DNA from: UBA1227 sp045642705
GTDB taxonomy: Bacteria; Bacillota; Clostridia; Oscillospirales; Acutalibacteraceae
Assembly: GCA_045642705.1 (NCBI GenBank)
Contig: JAZUJK010000008.1
Span: 34,083-98,082, forward strand
Length of the DNA stretch: 64,000 bases
Direction of reading: 5' to 3'
Shown: positions 9,814-18,419 of the stretch, piece after piece
Position numbering within the stretch: position 1 is the stretch's first letter
How the letters are laid out: every line of letters begins with the position of its first letter
Position numbers and translations under genes: made by a program
Notes under the pieces: model-generated
Seen by the model: only the letters and a program-made list of their open reading frames with translations
Database searches by the model: none
What the model was told of the DNA's origin: nothing

Positions 9814-11595
9814 ATGCCCGAAAGTAAAAAAGAAATTAAATCACAATCTCTTCTCTCTGGTGCAATGCTCCTCATGATAACAACTGCACTTGTACATGTT
9901 ATCAATATCTTCTTCAAGATTCCTATCACCAATATTATCGGCGAAGTAGGACGAGGATATTTCACATCAGCATATGAGATATATACACCGATATATGCAA
10001 TTTCTATGGCTGGACTTCCAGCATCACTTTCCAAAATGGTAAGTGAGAGAATGGCACTCGGAAAATATAAGGAAGTTAAGAAAGTTCGTGATGTTGCCAA
10101 GGCAATATTCATTGCAGCAGGCGTTATAGGCACAATAATCATATGTGCGCTTGCTTATCCTTTCTCACACAATATAATTGGCTCACCTAATACTTTCTAC
10201 AGCATTCTATGCATAGGCCCATCAATTTTCTTCTGCTGTCTTATGTCCACTTATCGTGGCTATTATGCAGGCCTTCGCAATATGGGACCTACCGGTTATT
10301 CTCAGTTACTCGAATGTATCGGCAAATTAGTCTTTGGTACAATACTTGCCAAGCTCGTAATGGTTGTTGCCAACAATCAATATGCTGCAACTGGCGTTGT
10401 ATTTGGAACCGCTTGCTCATCAAAAGCCGAAATAGTAAGAGCTGCAGCGCCTTATTCTGCAGCAGCAGCCATCTCGGGCGTTACAATCGGTTCCCTCGTA
10501 GCACTTATATTCCTATTTATTATCTATCACACCAAGGGCACTGGTATTACAAAAGAGATGTATGAAGCCTCTGAGGAGCCTGATACTGCTCAGTCTCTTA
10601 GAAAGAAACTCATTTCACTTGTAATCCCAATTGCAACTGGATCACTCGTACTCAATATAACTAATCTCATTGATACAACAACTGTTCAAGCACGTCTTAA
10701 ACATGCTGTAATGATAGGTGAGGACGTTATTAGAAATATGTATCCTGCTATTGCAAGCAATAATATTGCAACAGAGGATATCAAGGATTTCCTATATGGT
10801 TGTTATGGTATAGGACTCGATTTTAGAAATCTTGTTCCATCAATTATTATGACACTCGGTGTCAGCGCTATTCCTGTTTTATCAGGCGCTTATGCGGTAA
10901 AGGATAGAGATAAGATTCGCGAGGCTATTACAACTGTTGTTAAGACAGCCGCTGTACTTGCAATTCCTGCTGGTCTTGTAATGGCAGTTCTTGCAAAACC
11001 TGCACTTAGAATTCTATATCCATCATCCTCATCAATTGATATCTCAGCTCCATTTATTGTTATCTATGGCATCGCAGCATTGCTTCTTGCAATATCAACA
11101 CCAACTAATAGCATGTTGCAGGCGATAGGTAGACCTGACATTCCGGTCAAGACATTAGTCGTTGCCGCTACTGCCAAGATAGTTCTCAACTTTATCCTAG
11201 TAGGTAACCCAACAATCAATGTTATGGGTGCGCCAATCGGTACAGTTGTATTCTATTTAATCAATGTTGTTGTCAATATGTATCAGTTACTCAAACTGAC
11301 AGATGTTAAGCTTAATTTCTTTGATACGATAATTAAGCCATCCATTGCAGGCATAATTGCAGGTGGCGCTGCACTGCTCTCAAACTATCTGATTTTATTT
11401 AAAATCTATAATGTTGGAGATCATCTAACACGCCTACCTGCGTTGATATCTTGTCTAATTTCAATAGTTTTCGCAATATTTATTTGGGTAATTTCACTAG
11501 GTATTTTCAAGGTTCTGTCAAAAAATGACATTTTATCCCTTCCAAAAGGCCAAAAAATCGCGAAAGTACTTGAAAAATTGAAAGTTTTAGGTTAA
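9814..11595 (+). CDS. Polysaccharide/lipid II flippase, SpoVB/MurJ-like (MOP superfamily)
   Basis: Integral membrane protein of about 593 residues with some 14 hydrophobic segments, of the oligosaccharide flippase family to which SpoVB, YabM and MurJ belong. The signature region near residues 40-70 (FFKIPITNIIGEVGRGYFTSAY) is typical. An ATG at 9808 is in frame, but the AGGAGG at 9802-9807 is placed correctly only for the ATG at 9814, so I use that. It lies just ahead of HU-RqcP-DivIC-YabR, the position of spoVB/yabM in spore formers. It could export cell-wall precursors or another polysaccharide unit. Sporulation use is doubtful because neighbouring sporulation genes are missing. Confidence 0.87.
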   Translation: MPESKKEIKSQSLLSGAMLLMITTALVHVINIFFKIPITNIIGEVGRGYFTSAYEIYTPIYAISMAGLPASLSKMVSERMALGKYKEVKKVRDVAKAIFIAAGVIGTIIICALAYPFSHNIIGSPNTFYSILCIGPSIFFCCLMSTYRGYYAGLRNMGPTGYSQLLECIGKLVFGTILAKLVMVVANNQYAATGVVFGTACSSKAEIVRAAAPYSAAAAISGVTIGSLVALIFLFIIYHTKGTGITKEMYEASEEPDTAQSLRKKLISLVIPIATGSLVLNITNLIDTTTVQARLKHAVMIGEDVIRNMYPAIASNNIATEDIKDFLYGCYGIGLDFRNLVPSIIMTLGVSAIPVLSGAYAVKDRDKIREAITTVVKTAAVLAIPAGLVMAVLAKPALRILYPSSSSIDISAPFIVIYGIAALLLAISTPTNSMLQAIGRPDIPVKTLVVAATAKIVLNFILVGNPTINVMGAPIGTVVFYLINVVVNMYQLLKLTDVKLNFFDTIIKPSIAGIIAGGAALLSNYLILFKIYNVGDHLTRLPALISCLISIVFAIFIWVISLGIFKVLSKNDILSLPKGQKIAKVLEKLKVLG

Positions 11596-11689
11596 TATGT
11601 CCTTGTAGTTGAGGTGCATACCTAACCACTATATTTTGTGGTTTTGTATCAAAACTAATAATTTAAAATTTGAATGGAGGACATTTCCA

Positions 11690-11962
11690 ATGAACAAAAC
11701 TGATCTCGTAGCAGCAGTTGCTAAGGACACAGGTCTTTCAAAGAAGGACGCAGAGGCAGCAGTAAAGGCTGTTATCGACAACACAACTAAGGCTCTCAAG
11801 AAGGGCGACAAGGTTCAGCTCGTAGGTTTCGGTACTTTCGAAGTACGCAAGAGAGCTGCTAAGCAGGGCCACAACCCTAAGACAGGCAAGCCAATGATGA
11901 TCCCAGCTTCTAAGCTCCCTGCTTTCAAGGCTGGTAAGGCTCTTAAGGACGCTGTTAAATAA
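11690..11962 (+). CDS. hup: HU family DNA-binding protein
   Basis: 90-residue histone-like protein that bends and compacts DNA as a dimer. The sequence runs from MNKTDLVAAVA through VGFGTFEVRKRAA and the arm with NPKTGKPM to a FKAGKALKDAV end, a full-length HU. The frame is open further upstream, but the ATG at 11690 is preceded by TGGAGG and gives the canonical N terminus. Codons are strongly biased (mostly AAG, GCT, CTC, GGT, TTC), which implies high expression. Position between the flippase and rqcP is the usual clostridial one. Confidence 0.97.
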   Translation: MNKTDLVAAVAKDTGLSKKDAEAAVKAVIDNTTKALKKGDKVQLVGFGTFEVRKRAAKQGHNPKTGKPMMIPASKLPAFKAGKALKDAVK

Positions 11963-11983
11963 TTAAAGTTTTTTAATTGAAAT

Positions 11984-12017
11984 GGGGAGGGGTTCTAGGA
12001 CTCCTCCCACGTTTTTT
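11984..12017 (+). terminator. Terminator after hup
   Basis: GGGAGG / CCTCCC stem (11985-11990 with 12003-12008) followed by ACGTTTTTT. A weaker AT hairpin (AATTAAA / TTTAATT) precedes it. It probably ends most hup transcripts; read-through could reach rqcP 14 bases on. Confidence 0.75.
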
Positions 12018-12030
12018 ATAAGGATTATTT

Positions 12031-12270
12031 ATGAGACTTGATAAGTATTTAAAAGTTTCCAGAATTATCAAGCGTAGAACTGTTGCCAATGAACTATGCG
12101 ATGCAGGCCATGTAAGCGCAAATGGTAAGGTTGCTCGCGCATCATATGATGTCAAAATAGGTGATGTTTTGGAAATTAAAATGGGTGATAAAACTATTAA
12201 AGTTTCTGTCACTGAAATTAATGAATATGCTACTAAAGCAAATGCATCTGAAATGTATAAACCACTCTAA
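12031..12270 (+). CDS. rqcP: RNA-binding S4 domain protein RqcP (YabO/Hsp15-like)
   Basis: 79-residue protein consisting of one S4 RNA-binding domain, beginning MRLDKYLKVSRIIKRRT and containing HVSANGKVARASYDVKIGD. B. subtilis YabO/RqcP works with RqcH in ribosome quality control, stabilising peptidyl-tRNA on stalled 50S subunits while alanine tails are added. Length and residues match that family closely. It follows hup and precedes divIC; the yabP and yabQ genes normally between rqcP and divIC are absent. Confidence 0.92.
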   Translation: MRLDKYLKVSRIIKRRTVANELCDAGHVSANGKVARASYDVKIGDVLEIKMGDKTIKVSVTEINEYATKANASEMYKPL

Positions 12271-12304
12271 TGCCTAACATTGATTTATTTTTGTAAAAAA
12301 TATG

Positions 12305-12334
12305 TTGTATAAGTAAATATCTATATAGTATAAT
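12305..12334 (+). promoter_or_regulatory. Predicted promoter for divIC
   Basis: TTGTAT at 12305-12310 and TATAAT at 12329-12334 with an 18-base spacer, inside the 92-bp gap between rqcP and divIC. Confidence 0.55.
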
Positions 12335-12362
12335 TGCCTAAACGAAAGTTGGTGACGTAAAA

Positions 12363-12674
12363 GTGTCTGAACCAGTTAAGAAAAGTAAAAAGAAAAAGAG
12401 AAACTTCAGTTTCTTCCTAACTCTTGCAATTATCTTACTAATTGGATACTTCGCTATATCAATTATCTCTCTACAGATTGATAGGAATGAGAGAAATAAA
12501 CAACTTGAGGCTGCTCAGTCAACGCTCGCGTCTAAACAGAGCGAGAATGAAGAACTAGAGGCAATCCTCGCAAGTGGCGATGATGCCGCTTATATCGAGC
12601 GTACTGCTCGTGATGTATTGGGTTATGTTTTACCGGGAGAACGTGTATATTTCGATATAACTTCTGGTAAATAA
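12363..12674 (+). CDS. divIC: Septum formation initiator DivIC/FtsB family
   Basis: 103-residue bitopic division protein. A basic cytoplasmic N terminus (KKSKKKKR), one membrane segment (about residues 18-38), then a coiled coil (about 40-75) ending in ERTARDVLGYVLPGE, which is the conserved DivIC/FtsB motif. It would join the FtsL-DivIB complex that controls septal peptidoglycan synthesis. The start codon is GTG at 12363, with GGTGA about 8 bases upstream; no suitable ATG exists. It precedes yabR as in B. subtilis and clostridia. Confidence 0.9.
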   Translation: MSEPVKKSKKKKRNFSFFLTLAIILLIGYFAISIISLQIDRNERNKQLEAAQSTLASKQSENEELEAILASGDDAAYIERTARDVLGYVLPGERVYFDITSGK

Positions 12675-12699
12675 AATTTGGGGAGGATATCCAACATAT

Positions 12700-13161
12700 A
12701 TGGCAATAGAGACCGGCGCAATTCTAGAAGGTAAAGTCACAGGCCTTACGAAATTTGGCGTTTTTGTTGATCTCGGAGACGGAAACACTGGAATGGTTCA
12801 CATTTCAGAGGTAGCATCAACATACGTAAATGAGATTTCAGATTTCGTAGAAGATGGACAAATCGTTACTGTAAAAGTACTAGGCATTGATGAAAAAGGC
12901 AAAATAAGTCTCTCAATCAAGCAAGCGAATCCTGATACGGAAAAGGAAGAGAAGCGACCAGAGAGACGAGAAAAGAAACGTGAACGTTCAGCACCTAATG
13001 TTTGGAACGGTCCTAAGAGTCAGCCTTCTTCTGACAATATGTCATTTGAGGAAATGATGAACAAGTGGAAGTCATCATCCGAAGAAAAAATGGCTGATTT
13101 GAAAAAATCAACTGACACCAAGCATTCAGGATATGGCAAGCGCTCTGGCGCTCGTCGTTAG
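12700..13161 (+). CDS. yabR: S1 domain RNA-binding protein, YabR-like
   Basis: 153 residues: an N-terminal S1 domain (about 5-75; KVTGLTKFGVFVDLGDGNTG and KISLSIKQA) followed by a charged Lys/Arg/Glu-rich and low-complexity tail. This is the layout of YabR and general stress protein 13-like proteins, thought to bind RNA. The gene order divIC-yabR is conserved in Bacillota. GGGAGGA lies about 13 bases before the ATG, a longer spacing than usual, but no better in-frame start is present. spoIIE, the next gene in many spore formers, is absent. Confidence 0.88.
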   Translation: MAIETGAILEGKVTGLTKFGVFVDLGDGNTGMVHISEVASTYVNEISDFVEDGQIVTVKVLGIDEKGKISLSIKQANPDTEKEEKRPERREKKRERSAPNVWNGPKSQPSSDNMSFEEMMNKWKSSSEEKMADLKKSTDTKHSGYGKRSGARR

Positions 13162-13173
13162 CTTTATTATTTT

Positions 13174-13207
13174 GCAGAGTGACACGTTCACTCTGCATTT
13201 ATTTTTA
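13174..13207 (+). terminator. Terminator after yabR
   Basis: Perfect 9-bp stem GCAGAGTGA / TCACTCTGC (13174-13182 with 13188-13196), 5-base loop, then ATTTATTTTT. Confidence 0.8.
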
Positions 13208-13217
13208 AGGACGAATT

Positions 13218-14069
13218 ATGAGAGAAATTAATGTATCTGAAATTACAAATCTTGTAGCATCTCTATCGATAGAGGCGAATAAGATTCTTCCAGAATCCCT
13301 ATGTAATGCGATTTGTGATGCTAGTAAAAATGAAAATACTGACCTGTCTCGCAGCATCATGTGTGACTTAAATAGGAACATTGATGCAGCGCAGGAACTT
13401 GATATTCCAATATGTCAGGATACTGGAATGGCGATAGTTTTTATAGAGCTTGGACAGGATGTACATATAGTCGGTGGAACACTTGAAGATGCCATTAATT
13501 TAGGCGTTGCAAAAGGATATACTGATGGATATCTCAGAAAATCAATTGTTCGTGATCCACTCAATCCAGATAAGAGAATTAATACTGAGGATAATACCCC
13601 AGCGATAATACATTTGAAATCCGTTCCAGGGGATAAGATTAAGATATCTCTTTGCCCTAAGGGATTTGGCTCAGAGAACATGAGTCAGCTCAAAATGCTG
13701 ACTCCGTCGGCGAGCCGCAGCGATGTGGTTGACTATGTTGTAAAAGTTGTCTCGGACGCAGGCAGCAATCCATGCCCACCGATGGTGGTAGGCGTGGGAA
13801 TAGGCGGAGATTTTGAATACTGCGCCTATCTTGCCAAGTCCGCACTGTGTCGCGATATTTCGATTAGAAATAGCGACACATACTATGCCGATTTAGAGGC
13901 GGAGATTTTAGATAAAATCAACGCGCTCGGCATAGGTCCACAGGGCCTAGGTGGTAACACAACGGCCCTTGCTGTAAATATAGAATATGCGCCAACTCAT
14001 ATTGCTGGACTACCAGTTGCAGTAAATATTGGCTGTCATGTCACACGTCATGCAACTGCTGAAATCTAA
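13218..14069 (+). CDS. Fumarate hydratase class I, alpha subunit
   Basis: 283-residue Fe-S hydro-lyase alpha subunit (fumarase/L-tartrate dehydratase TtdA-like). Three cysteines expected to bind a 4Fe-4S cluster are visible: C66 in PICQDTG, one in NPCPPMVVGVGIGG and one in the C-terminal NIGCHVTRHATAEI. In two-subunit enzymes the catalytic site needs the beta subunit, normally encoded directly downstream. Here the next gene is an RNA methyltransferase and no beta subunit is found in the window. The enzyme probably interconverts fumarate and malate. Fumarase versus tartrate dehydratase cannot be settled from sequence alone. Confidence 0.9.
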   Translation: MREINVSEITNLVASLSIEANKILPESLCNAICDASKNENTDLSRSIMCDLNRNIDAAQELDIPICQDTGMAIVFIELGQDVHIVGGTLEDAINLGVAKGYTDGYLRKSIVRDPLNPDKRINTEDNTPAIIHLKSVPGDKIKISLCPKGFGSENMSQLKMLTPSASRSDVVDYVVKVVSDAGSNPCPPMVVGVGIGGDFEYCAYLAKSALCRDISIRNSDTYYADLEAEILDKINALGIGPQGLGGNTTALAVNIEYAPTHIAGLPVAVNIGCHVTRHATAEI

Positions 14070-14086
14070 AAGTTAGGAATTTAGTT

Positions 14087-15205
14087 ATGAAAATGAATTA
14101 TGTTGTTCCATGTCTTATGGGACTTGAGTCACTAATAGCGGACGAGCTCCGAGCAATCGAGGCAGAGGATGTAAGATGCGAGAATGCACGAGTATTTTTC
14201 TCGGGCGATGAGCATATCCTCGCACGTGCCAACATCTGCCTTCGCCACGCTGAGCGTGTGCAGATTGTAGTTGGCACATTTACTGCCACATCATTCGAGG
14301 AGCTCTTCCAAGGAACCAAGGCATTGCCTTGGGAGGAATGGATTGGCAAGGACGATGAGTTCCCAATCAAGGGCGGTTATAGTAGAAACTCCAAACTATT
14401 TTCTATCTCTGACTGCCAATCCATCATCAAGAAAGCTATTGTTGAGAGACTGAAAGAGAAATATAAGCTTCCTTGGTTCTCTGAGACAGGCGCCAAGTAT
14501 GCAATAGAATTCTCTATTATGAAAGATGAGGTAACACTTACAATCGATACCTCAGGCGCAGGTCTCCACAAGCGTGGCTATAGACTAAAGGCAAATGATG
14601 CTCCAATAAAAGAGACTTTGGCAGCATCACTCTGTACTTTGGCAAGACTTCGCCCATATCATTCTCTATACGACCCTATGTGCGGTTCTGGAACAATTTT
14701 GATAGAAGGAGCAATGGAAGCTCTAAATATCGCTCCTGGTCTTCACAGGACATTTGCAGCAGAGGCCTTCCAGCAGATACCTGAGAACATCTGGGCAGAG
14801 GAGAGGGCAAGAGCTCAGGACCTCATAAATTTTGATTGTGAATTCCATGGATATGGCTCGGATATTGATGCATCTGCAATCGAACTTGCAAAAGAGAATG
14901 CAAGACGCGCTGGAGTGGACAAGAGAATTGATTTTCGTGTCCTTGATCTCAAGGATTGGGAGCCAGAAACAGAGAAGGGAACAGTTATCTGTAATCCACC
15001 TTATGGTGAACGCCTTCTCGATATAAATGAGGCCAATGACATCTATCGTTTGATGGGTAAAAAGTTCCAAAGTGCAAGAGGCTGGTCATATACAGCAATC
15101 AGCCCATCAGAAGAATTTGAAAAATATTTTGGAAAAAAAGCCGATAAGCGTAGAAAACTATATAATGGTATGATAAAATGTCAAGTGTATATGTATTATA
15201 AATAG
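14087..15205 (+). CDS. THUMP-domain class I SAM-dependent rRNA methyltransferase (RlmL/YpsC-like)
   Basis: 372 residues: N-terminal ferredoxin-like/THUMP region (about 1-160) and a Rossmann methyltransferase domain with PMCGSGTILIEGA and the NPPYGERL motif (about residue 305), typical of N2-guanine methyltransferases. E. coli RlmL and B. subtilis YpsC are homologues, with 23S rRNA G2445 as the likely target. Two in-frame ATGs (14087 and 14093) are possible starts. It is followed after 12 bases by the lipid kinase gene. Confidence 0.9.
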   Translation: MKMNYVVPCLMGLESLIADELRAIEAEDVRCENARVFFSGDEHILARANICLRHAERVQIVVGTFTATSFEELFQGTKALPWEEWIGKDDEFPIKGGYSRNSKLFSISDCQSIIKKAIVERLKEKYKLPWFSETGAKYAIEFSIMKDEVTLTIDTSGAGLHKRGYRLKANDAPIKETLAASLCTLARLRPYHSLYDPMCGSGTILIEGAMEALNIAPGLHRTFAAEAFQQIPENIWAEERARAQDLINFDCEFHGYGSDIDASAIELAKENARRAGVDKRIDFRVLDLKDWEPETEKGTVICNPPYGERLLDINEANDIYRLMGKKFQSARGWSYTAISPSEEFEKYFGKKADKRRKLYNGMIKCQVYMYYK

Positions 15206-15217
15206 GAGGAGACTATT

Positions 15218-16237
15218 ATGGGATATACAGCAAAAGAAGTTAAGCATTACTTCGTAGTTAACCCTACAGCAGGTAAAGGACTTAGATCCAACTTTGTTAA
15301 GGAAACAATCATTCCTGCATGTGAGAGCAAGGGCGTTGATTATGAGATTTATTATACTCAGGCACCTGGCGACGGAATTCGTTTCGTAAATGAGACAGCA
15401 GCTAACGGAAAGCCAGCTCGTTTCTATGCATGTGGCGGTGACGGTACTCTCTATGAAGTAGTAAATGGCGCATTTGGTCATCCAAATGCTGAGGTAGCAG
15501 TAGTACCACTTGGTTCTGGTAATGACTGGACACGTCTTTTCGGCGACCTTGACATCTACTTTGATATTGAAGGACAGATTGATGGTACAGCTATTCCAAT
15601 CGACTGCATCAAGGCTGGAAACGAAATCGCTATCAGCCAGGCATCAATGGGATTTGATGCTGATGCATGTGCAGTTCAGGGCCAGATGAAGAAACTCCCT
15701 GGTGTTGCTGGTCACCTTTCATACACATTCGGTGGTCTCTATTGCATGTTCACTAAGGTTAAGAACTACTATGACATCGACGTTGATGGCAAGAAGGTAG
15801 AAGGACCTTTCGTATTTGCAGTAGGTTGTAACTCACGTTGGTATGGTTCTGGTATCAAGGTAGCTCCATTTGCTATGCCTGATGACCACGAACTTGACTT
15901 CGTACTTATGAAGAAAAAGATGCCATGGATTCTCATGTTCTTCGTTATGATGTTCGACTGGCAGAACAATGAGGATACACATGTTCATTACAAGAACTGT
16001 GAATATATCCGTGGTAAGAAAATGACAATTCACGATCAGAGAGAGCGCAACAACTATACTAACATTGATGGTGAGTGCCACAGAACTAACGACCTTACAA
16101 TTGAAGTTATTCCTGATGGTTTAACATTTGTAGTACCACAGAAGTCAACATATTTTGCTGATAAAGAAAGTGGAAAACTCACAAATAAGATTACTATCGA
16201 CGAGAAGAGATACTCATTCCGTAGAGGTCTTATCTAA
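15218..16237 (+). CDS. Diacylglycerol kinase-like lipid kinase (YegS/DagK family)
   Basis: 339-residue soluble lipid kinase. VNPTAGKG near the N terminus, CGGDGTLYEVVNG (nucleotide-binding GGDGT, about residue 74) and PLGSGNDWTRLFG are hallmark motifs. It would phosphorylate diacylglycerol or a related lipid with ATP, returning diacylglycerol released by lipoteichoic acid synthesis to phospholipid. AGGAGG precedes the ATG. Codon choice is markedly biased toward AAG, TTC, GGT and CGT, resembling hup, which suggests high expression and is unusual for this family. It ends at a strong terminator. Confidence 0.9.
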   Translation: MGYTAKEVKHYFVVNPTAGKGLRSNFVKETIIPACESKGVDYEIYYTQAPGDGIRFVNETAANGKPARFYACGGDGTLYEVVNGAFGHPNAEVAVVPLGSGNDWTRLFGDLDIYFDIEGQIDGTAIPIDCIKAGNEIAISQASMGFDADACAVQGQMKKLPGVAGHLSYTFGGLYCMFTKVKNYYDIDVDGKKVEGPFVFAVGCNSRWYGSGIKVAPFAMPDDHELDFVLMKKKMPWILMFFVMMFDWQNNEDTHVHYKNCEYIRGKKMTIHDQRERNNYTNIDGECHRTNDLTIEVIPDGLTFVVPQKSTYFADKESGKLTNKITIDEKRYSFRRGLI

Positions 16238-16248
16238 GTTAGAAAATG

Positions 16249-16282
16249 AGCGGCGCAGGCAATATGCTTGACGCCGCTTTTT
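16249..16282 (+). terminator. Terminator between lipid kinase and radA
   Basis: Two stacked stems, AGCGGCG / CGCCGCT (16249-16255 with 16272-16278) and CAGGC / GCTTG inside, 5-base loop, then TTTTTG. radA translation starts only 10 bases later, so radA needs read-through or a promoter inside the upstream gene. Confidence 0.8.
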
Positions 16283-16292
16283 GAGGTGTATT

Positions 16293-17666
16293 ATGGCAGG
16301 AAAAGTTAAATCAATTTTTGTCTGCAATGCTTGTGGCTATGAAAATCCTAAATGGTATGGTCGCTGCCCACAGTGTGGCGAATGGGATACCTTGGAGGAG
16401 AAAGCAATCAGCACTGAGCCAGCATCAATAGCGAAGCTCAGATCTGGTACAAGCAAGAGGGGAACTGTTAAACAGATAAAAGATATTGAGGCTGATGGGG
16501 AGCATCGATATAAGACTGGTGTCACTGAATTTGACCGCGTACTAGGCGGCGGAATTGTCAAGGGCTCACTTGTTTTACTATCAGGTGATCCTGGTATTGG
16601 TAAATCGACAATCCTGCTACAGGTATGTCAGCATCTTGGCAAAACTCTCAAGATACTCTATGTATCAGGTGAGGAATCTGCACACCAGATAAAACTCCGT
16701 GCAGACCGTCTTAAAGTGGATTCTGACAATCTATATATCATGGCTGAGACTGATGTCGAAGTTATCTGTGAGCATCTCCGAGAGGAGAGTCCAGATCTCG
16801 TTATAATCGACTCTATTCAGACAGTTATGTTAACTGAGCTTGCAAGCTCAAGTGGTAGCCTCACGCAAGTACGTGAGTCGACCAATTATATTATGCGCAA
16901 TGCCAAGGACCTGAATATTCCAGTAATCATTGTTGGTCATGTCAACAAGGATGGTAATATTGCCGGTCCTAAGGTTCTAGAACACATCGTTGATGCTGTT
17001 CTATATATTGAGGGCGAGCGCAATTACAACTATAGAATTCTGAGAGCCGTTAAGAACCGTTATGGTTCAACCAATGAGATTGGTGTATTTGAGATGCTTG
17101 ATGATGGCCTTCACGAGGTCCAGAACCCGTCTATGATGATGTTATCGGGTAGACCAAAGAATTCTTCCGGTTCATGCGTTGCATGCGCTATGGAGGGCTC
17201 TAGGCCAATTCTCGCAGAGGTGCAAGGACTTGTCACTCCAACAACATTTGGCAATCCTCGTCGTATGGCCAACGGTTTTGATTATAACAGACTCTCTATG
17301 ATACTCGCAGTGCTTGAAAAACGTTGTGGATACTTCTTCGGAAATATGGATGTATATCTCAATGTTGTTGGAGGTCTGAAACTCCTCGAGCCGGCAGCCG
17401 ACTTGTCTGTTGCGCTGTCGCTTGTATCGAGCCTCAAGGACGCAGTCGTCCGTGAGGATGTACTTGCCTTTGGCGAGATAGGACTCGCAGGCGAAGTACG
17501 TTCCGTACAGAATTGCGAGCAGCGCATAAAAGAGGCTGCCCGTCTCGGATTTACCAGAGTAATTATTCCAAATGGTAATCTTAGAAATCTATCAAATGAT
17601 TTGTCAAAAGACATTGAAATCATCGGCGTTAAATATCTAAGTGAGGCTTTTGAAGCAATAATTTAA
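16293..17666 (+). CDS. radA: DNA repair protein RadA
   Basis: 457-residue RecA-related branch-migration ATPase (RadA/Sms). Four-cysteine zinc finger C11-x2-C14 and C25-x2-C28, Walker A G98-D-P-G-I-G-K104-S-T, the RadA-specific motif K254-N-R-Y-G (usually KNRFG, a conservative change), and a C-terminal Lon-protease-like domain. It processes recombination intermediates in homologous recombination. An in-frame TTG lies 12 bases upstream, but the ATG at 16293 has GAGGTG correctly placed. Confidence 0.96.
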   Translation: MAGKVKSIFVCNACGYENPKWYGRCPQCGEWDTLEEKAISTEPASIAKLRSGTSKRGTVKQIKDIEADGEHRYKTGVTEFDRVLGGGIVKGSLVLLSGDPGIGKSTILLQVCQHLGKTLKILYVSGEESAHQIKLRADRLKVDSDNLYIMAETDVEVICEHLREESPDLVIIDSIQTVMLTELASSSGSLTQVRESTNYIMRNAKDLNIPVIIVGHVNKDGNIAGPKVLEHIVDAVLYIEGERNYNYRILRAVKNRYGSTNEIGVFEMLDDGLHEVQNPSMMMLSGRPKNSSGSCVACAMEGSRPILAEVQGLVTPTTFGNPRRMANGFDYNRLSMILAVLEKRCGYFFGNMDVYLNVVGGLKLLEPAADLSVALSLVSSLKDAVVREDVLAFGEIGLAGEVRSVQNCEQRIKEAARLGFTRVIIPNGNLRNLSNDLSKDIEIIGVKYLSEAFEAII

Positions 17667-17668
17667 TT

Positions 17669-18364
17669 ATGAGTAATTTGAAAGACAAGAAAATAGTATA
17701 TTCTGAGTATGCTTATTTTATGAGTGTGCTCTTGCTCGCTATTTCCATAGCTTTTATGAAAGCTGCTGGATTTGGTGTTTCTTTGTCTTCTGCTCCTGCA
17801 TACGTAATATATGAAAAAGTATCTCTTACGCAGCAGATATCATATGGTACAGCGGAGTATACGATTCAAGCATTCGTATTATTATTCCTATTCATTGTCA
17901 CAGGTAAGTTCGGTAAACGTCATATTTTTTCATTTTTATCAACACTTATCTTTGCTGCGACAATTGATGCTATTTCTAAGGGACTTGACCTTTTACCACT
18001 GGAGCACGTATGGCTTCGTGTCTTACTAGTTGCACTTGCAATTATTATTGGTCCTCTTGGTTATGTACTAATGGATCACACATATATAAGCCCAATTGTT
18101 TATATTCTATATGAGCAGGAGATATCCAAAGCCACAAACCGTGACAGGAATCTCGTGTATTGGACTTACAACATAATAAGTGGTGCTTTTGCTATTGGTC
18201 TTTCGTTCTATTTCTTTGGCGTTGGAACTTTTGTTGGTGCCAATATAGCAACAATTCTCTATACACTATCTAAGATTTTGCTACACAGACCTTGGGCCAA
18301 CTATATAGAAAAGCACTATAAATTTAGAAACAAATATAAACAGTTAGAAAGACATTTTAAATAA
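17669..18364 (+). CDS. Integral membrane protein, possibly YczE/YitT-like
   Basis: 231 residues with about five to six hydrophobic segments (near 15-32, 55-75, 85-105, 112-132, 165-190, 195-212) and a basic C terminus. The arrangement SYGTAEYTIQAF, then GKFGKRH, then ISPIVY suggests a member of the YczE/YitT-related membrane protein group, but I cannot confirm this. It starts 2 bases after the radA stop with no clear ribosome binding site, so it is probably translated by coupling. Function unknown. Confidence 0.7.
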   Translation: MSNLKDKKIVYSEYAYFMSVLLLAISIAFMKAAGFGVSLSSAPAYVIYEKVSLTQQISYGTAEYTIQAFVLLFLFIVTGKFGKRHIFSFLSTLIFAATIDAISKGLDLLPLEHVWLRVLLVALAIIIGPLGYVLMDHTYISPIVYILYEQEISKATNRDRNLVYWTYNIISGAFAIGLSFYFFGVGTFVGANIATILYTLSKILLHRPWANYIEKHYKFRNKYKQLERHFK

Positions 18365-18382
18365 CAACCTTGACTAAAATTA

Positions 18383-18416
18383 AAAGCCCACCGAAACTTC
18401 GGTGGGCTTTAATTTT
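18383..18416. terminator. Bidirectional terminator
   Basis: Perfect 12-bp stem AAAGCCCACCGA / TCGGTGGGCTTT (18383-18394 with 18399-18410), 4-base loop. It is followed by T runs on both strands and lies between convergent genes. Confidence 0.88.
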
Positions 18417-18419
18417 TAA

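Noticed and set aside
11624..11643. Hairpin AACCAC/GTGGTT between flippase and hup as a terminator
   Set aside because: Only 6 bp with an 8-base loop and a weak T run; it may end the flippase transcript, but the evidence is too thin to list.
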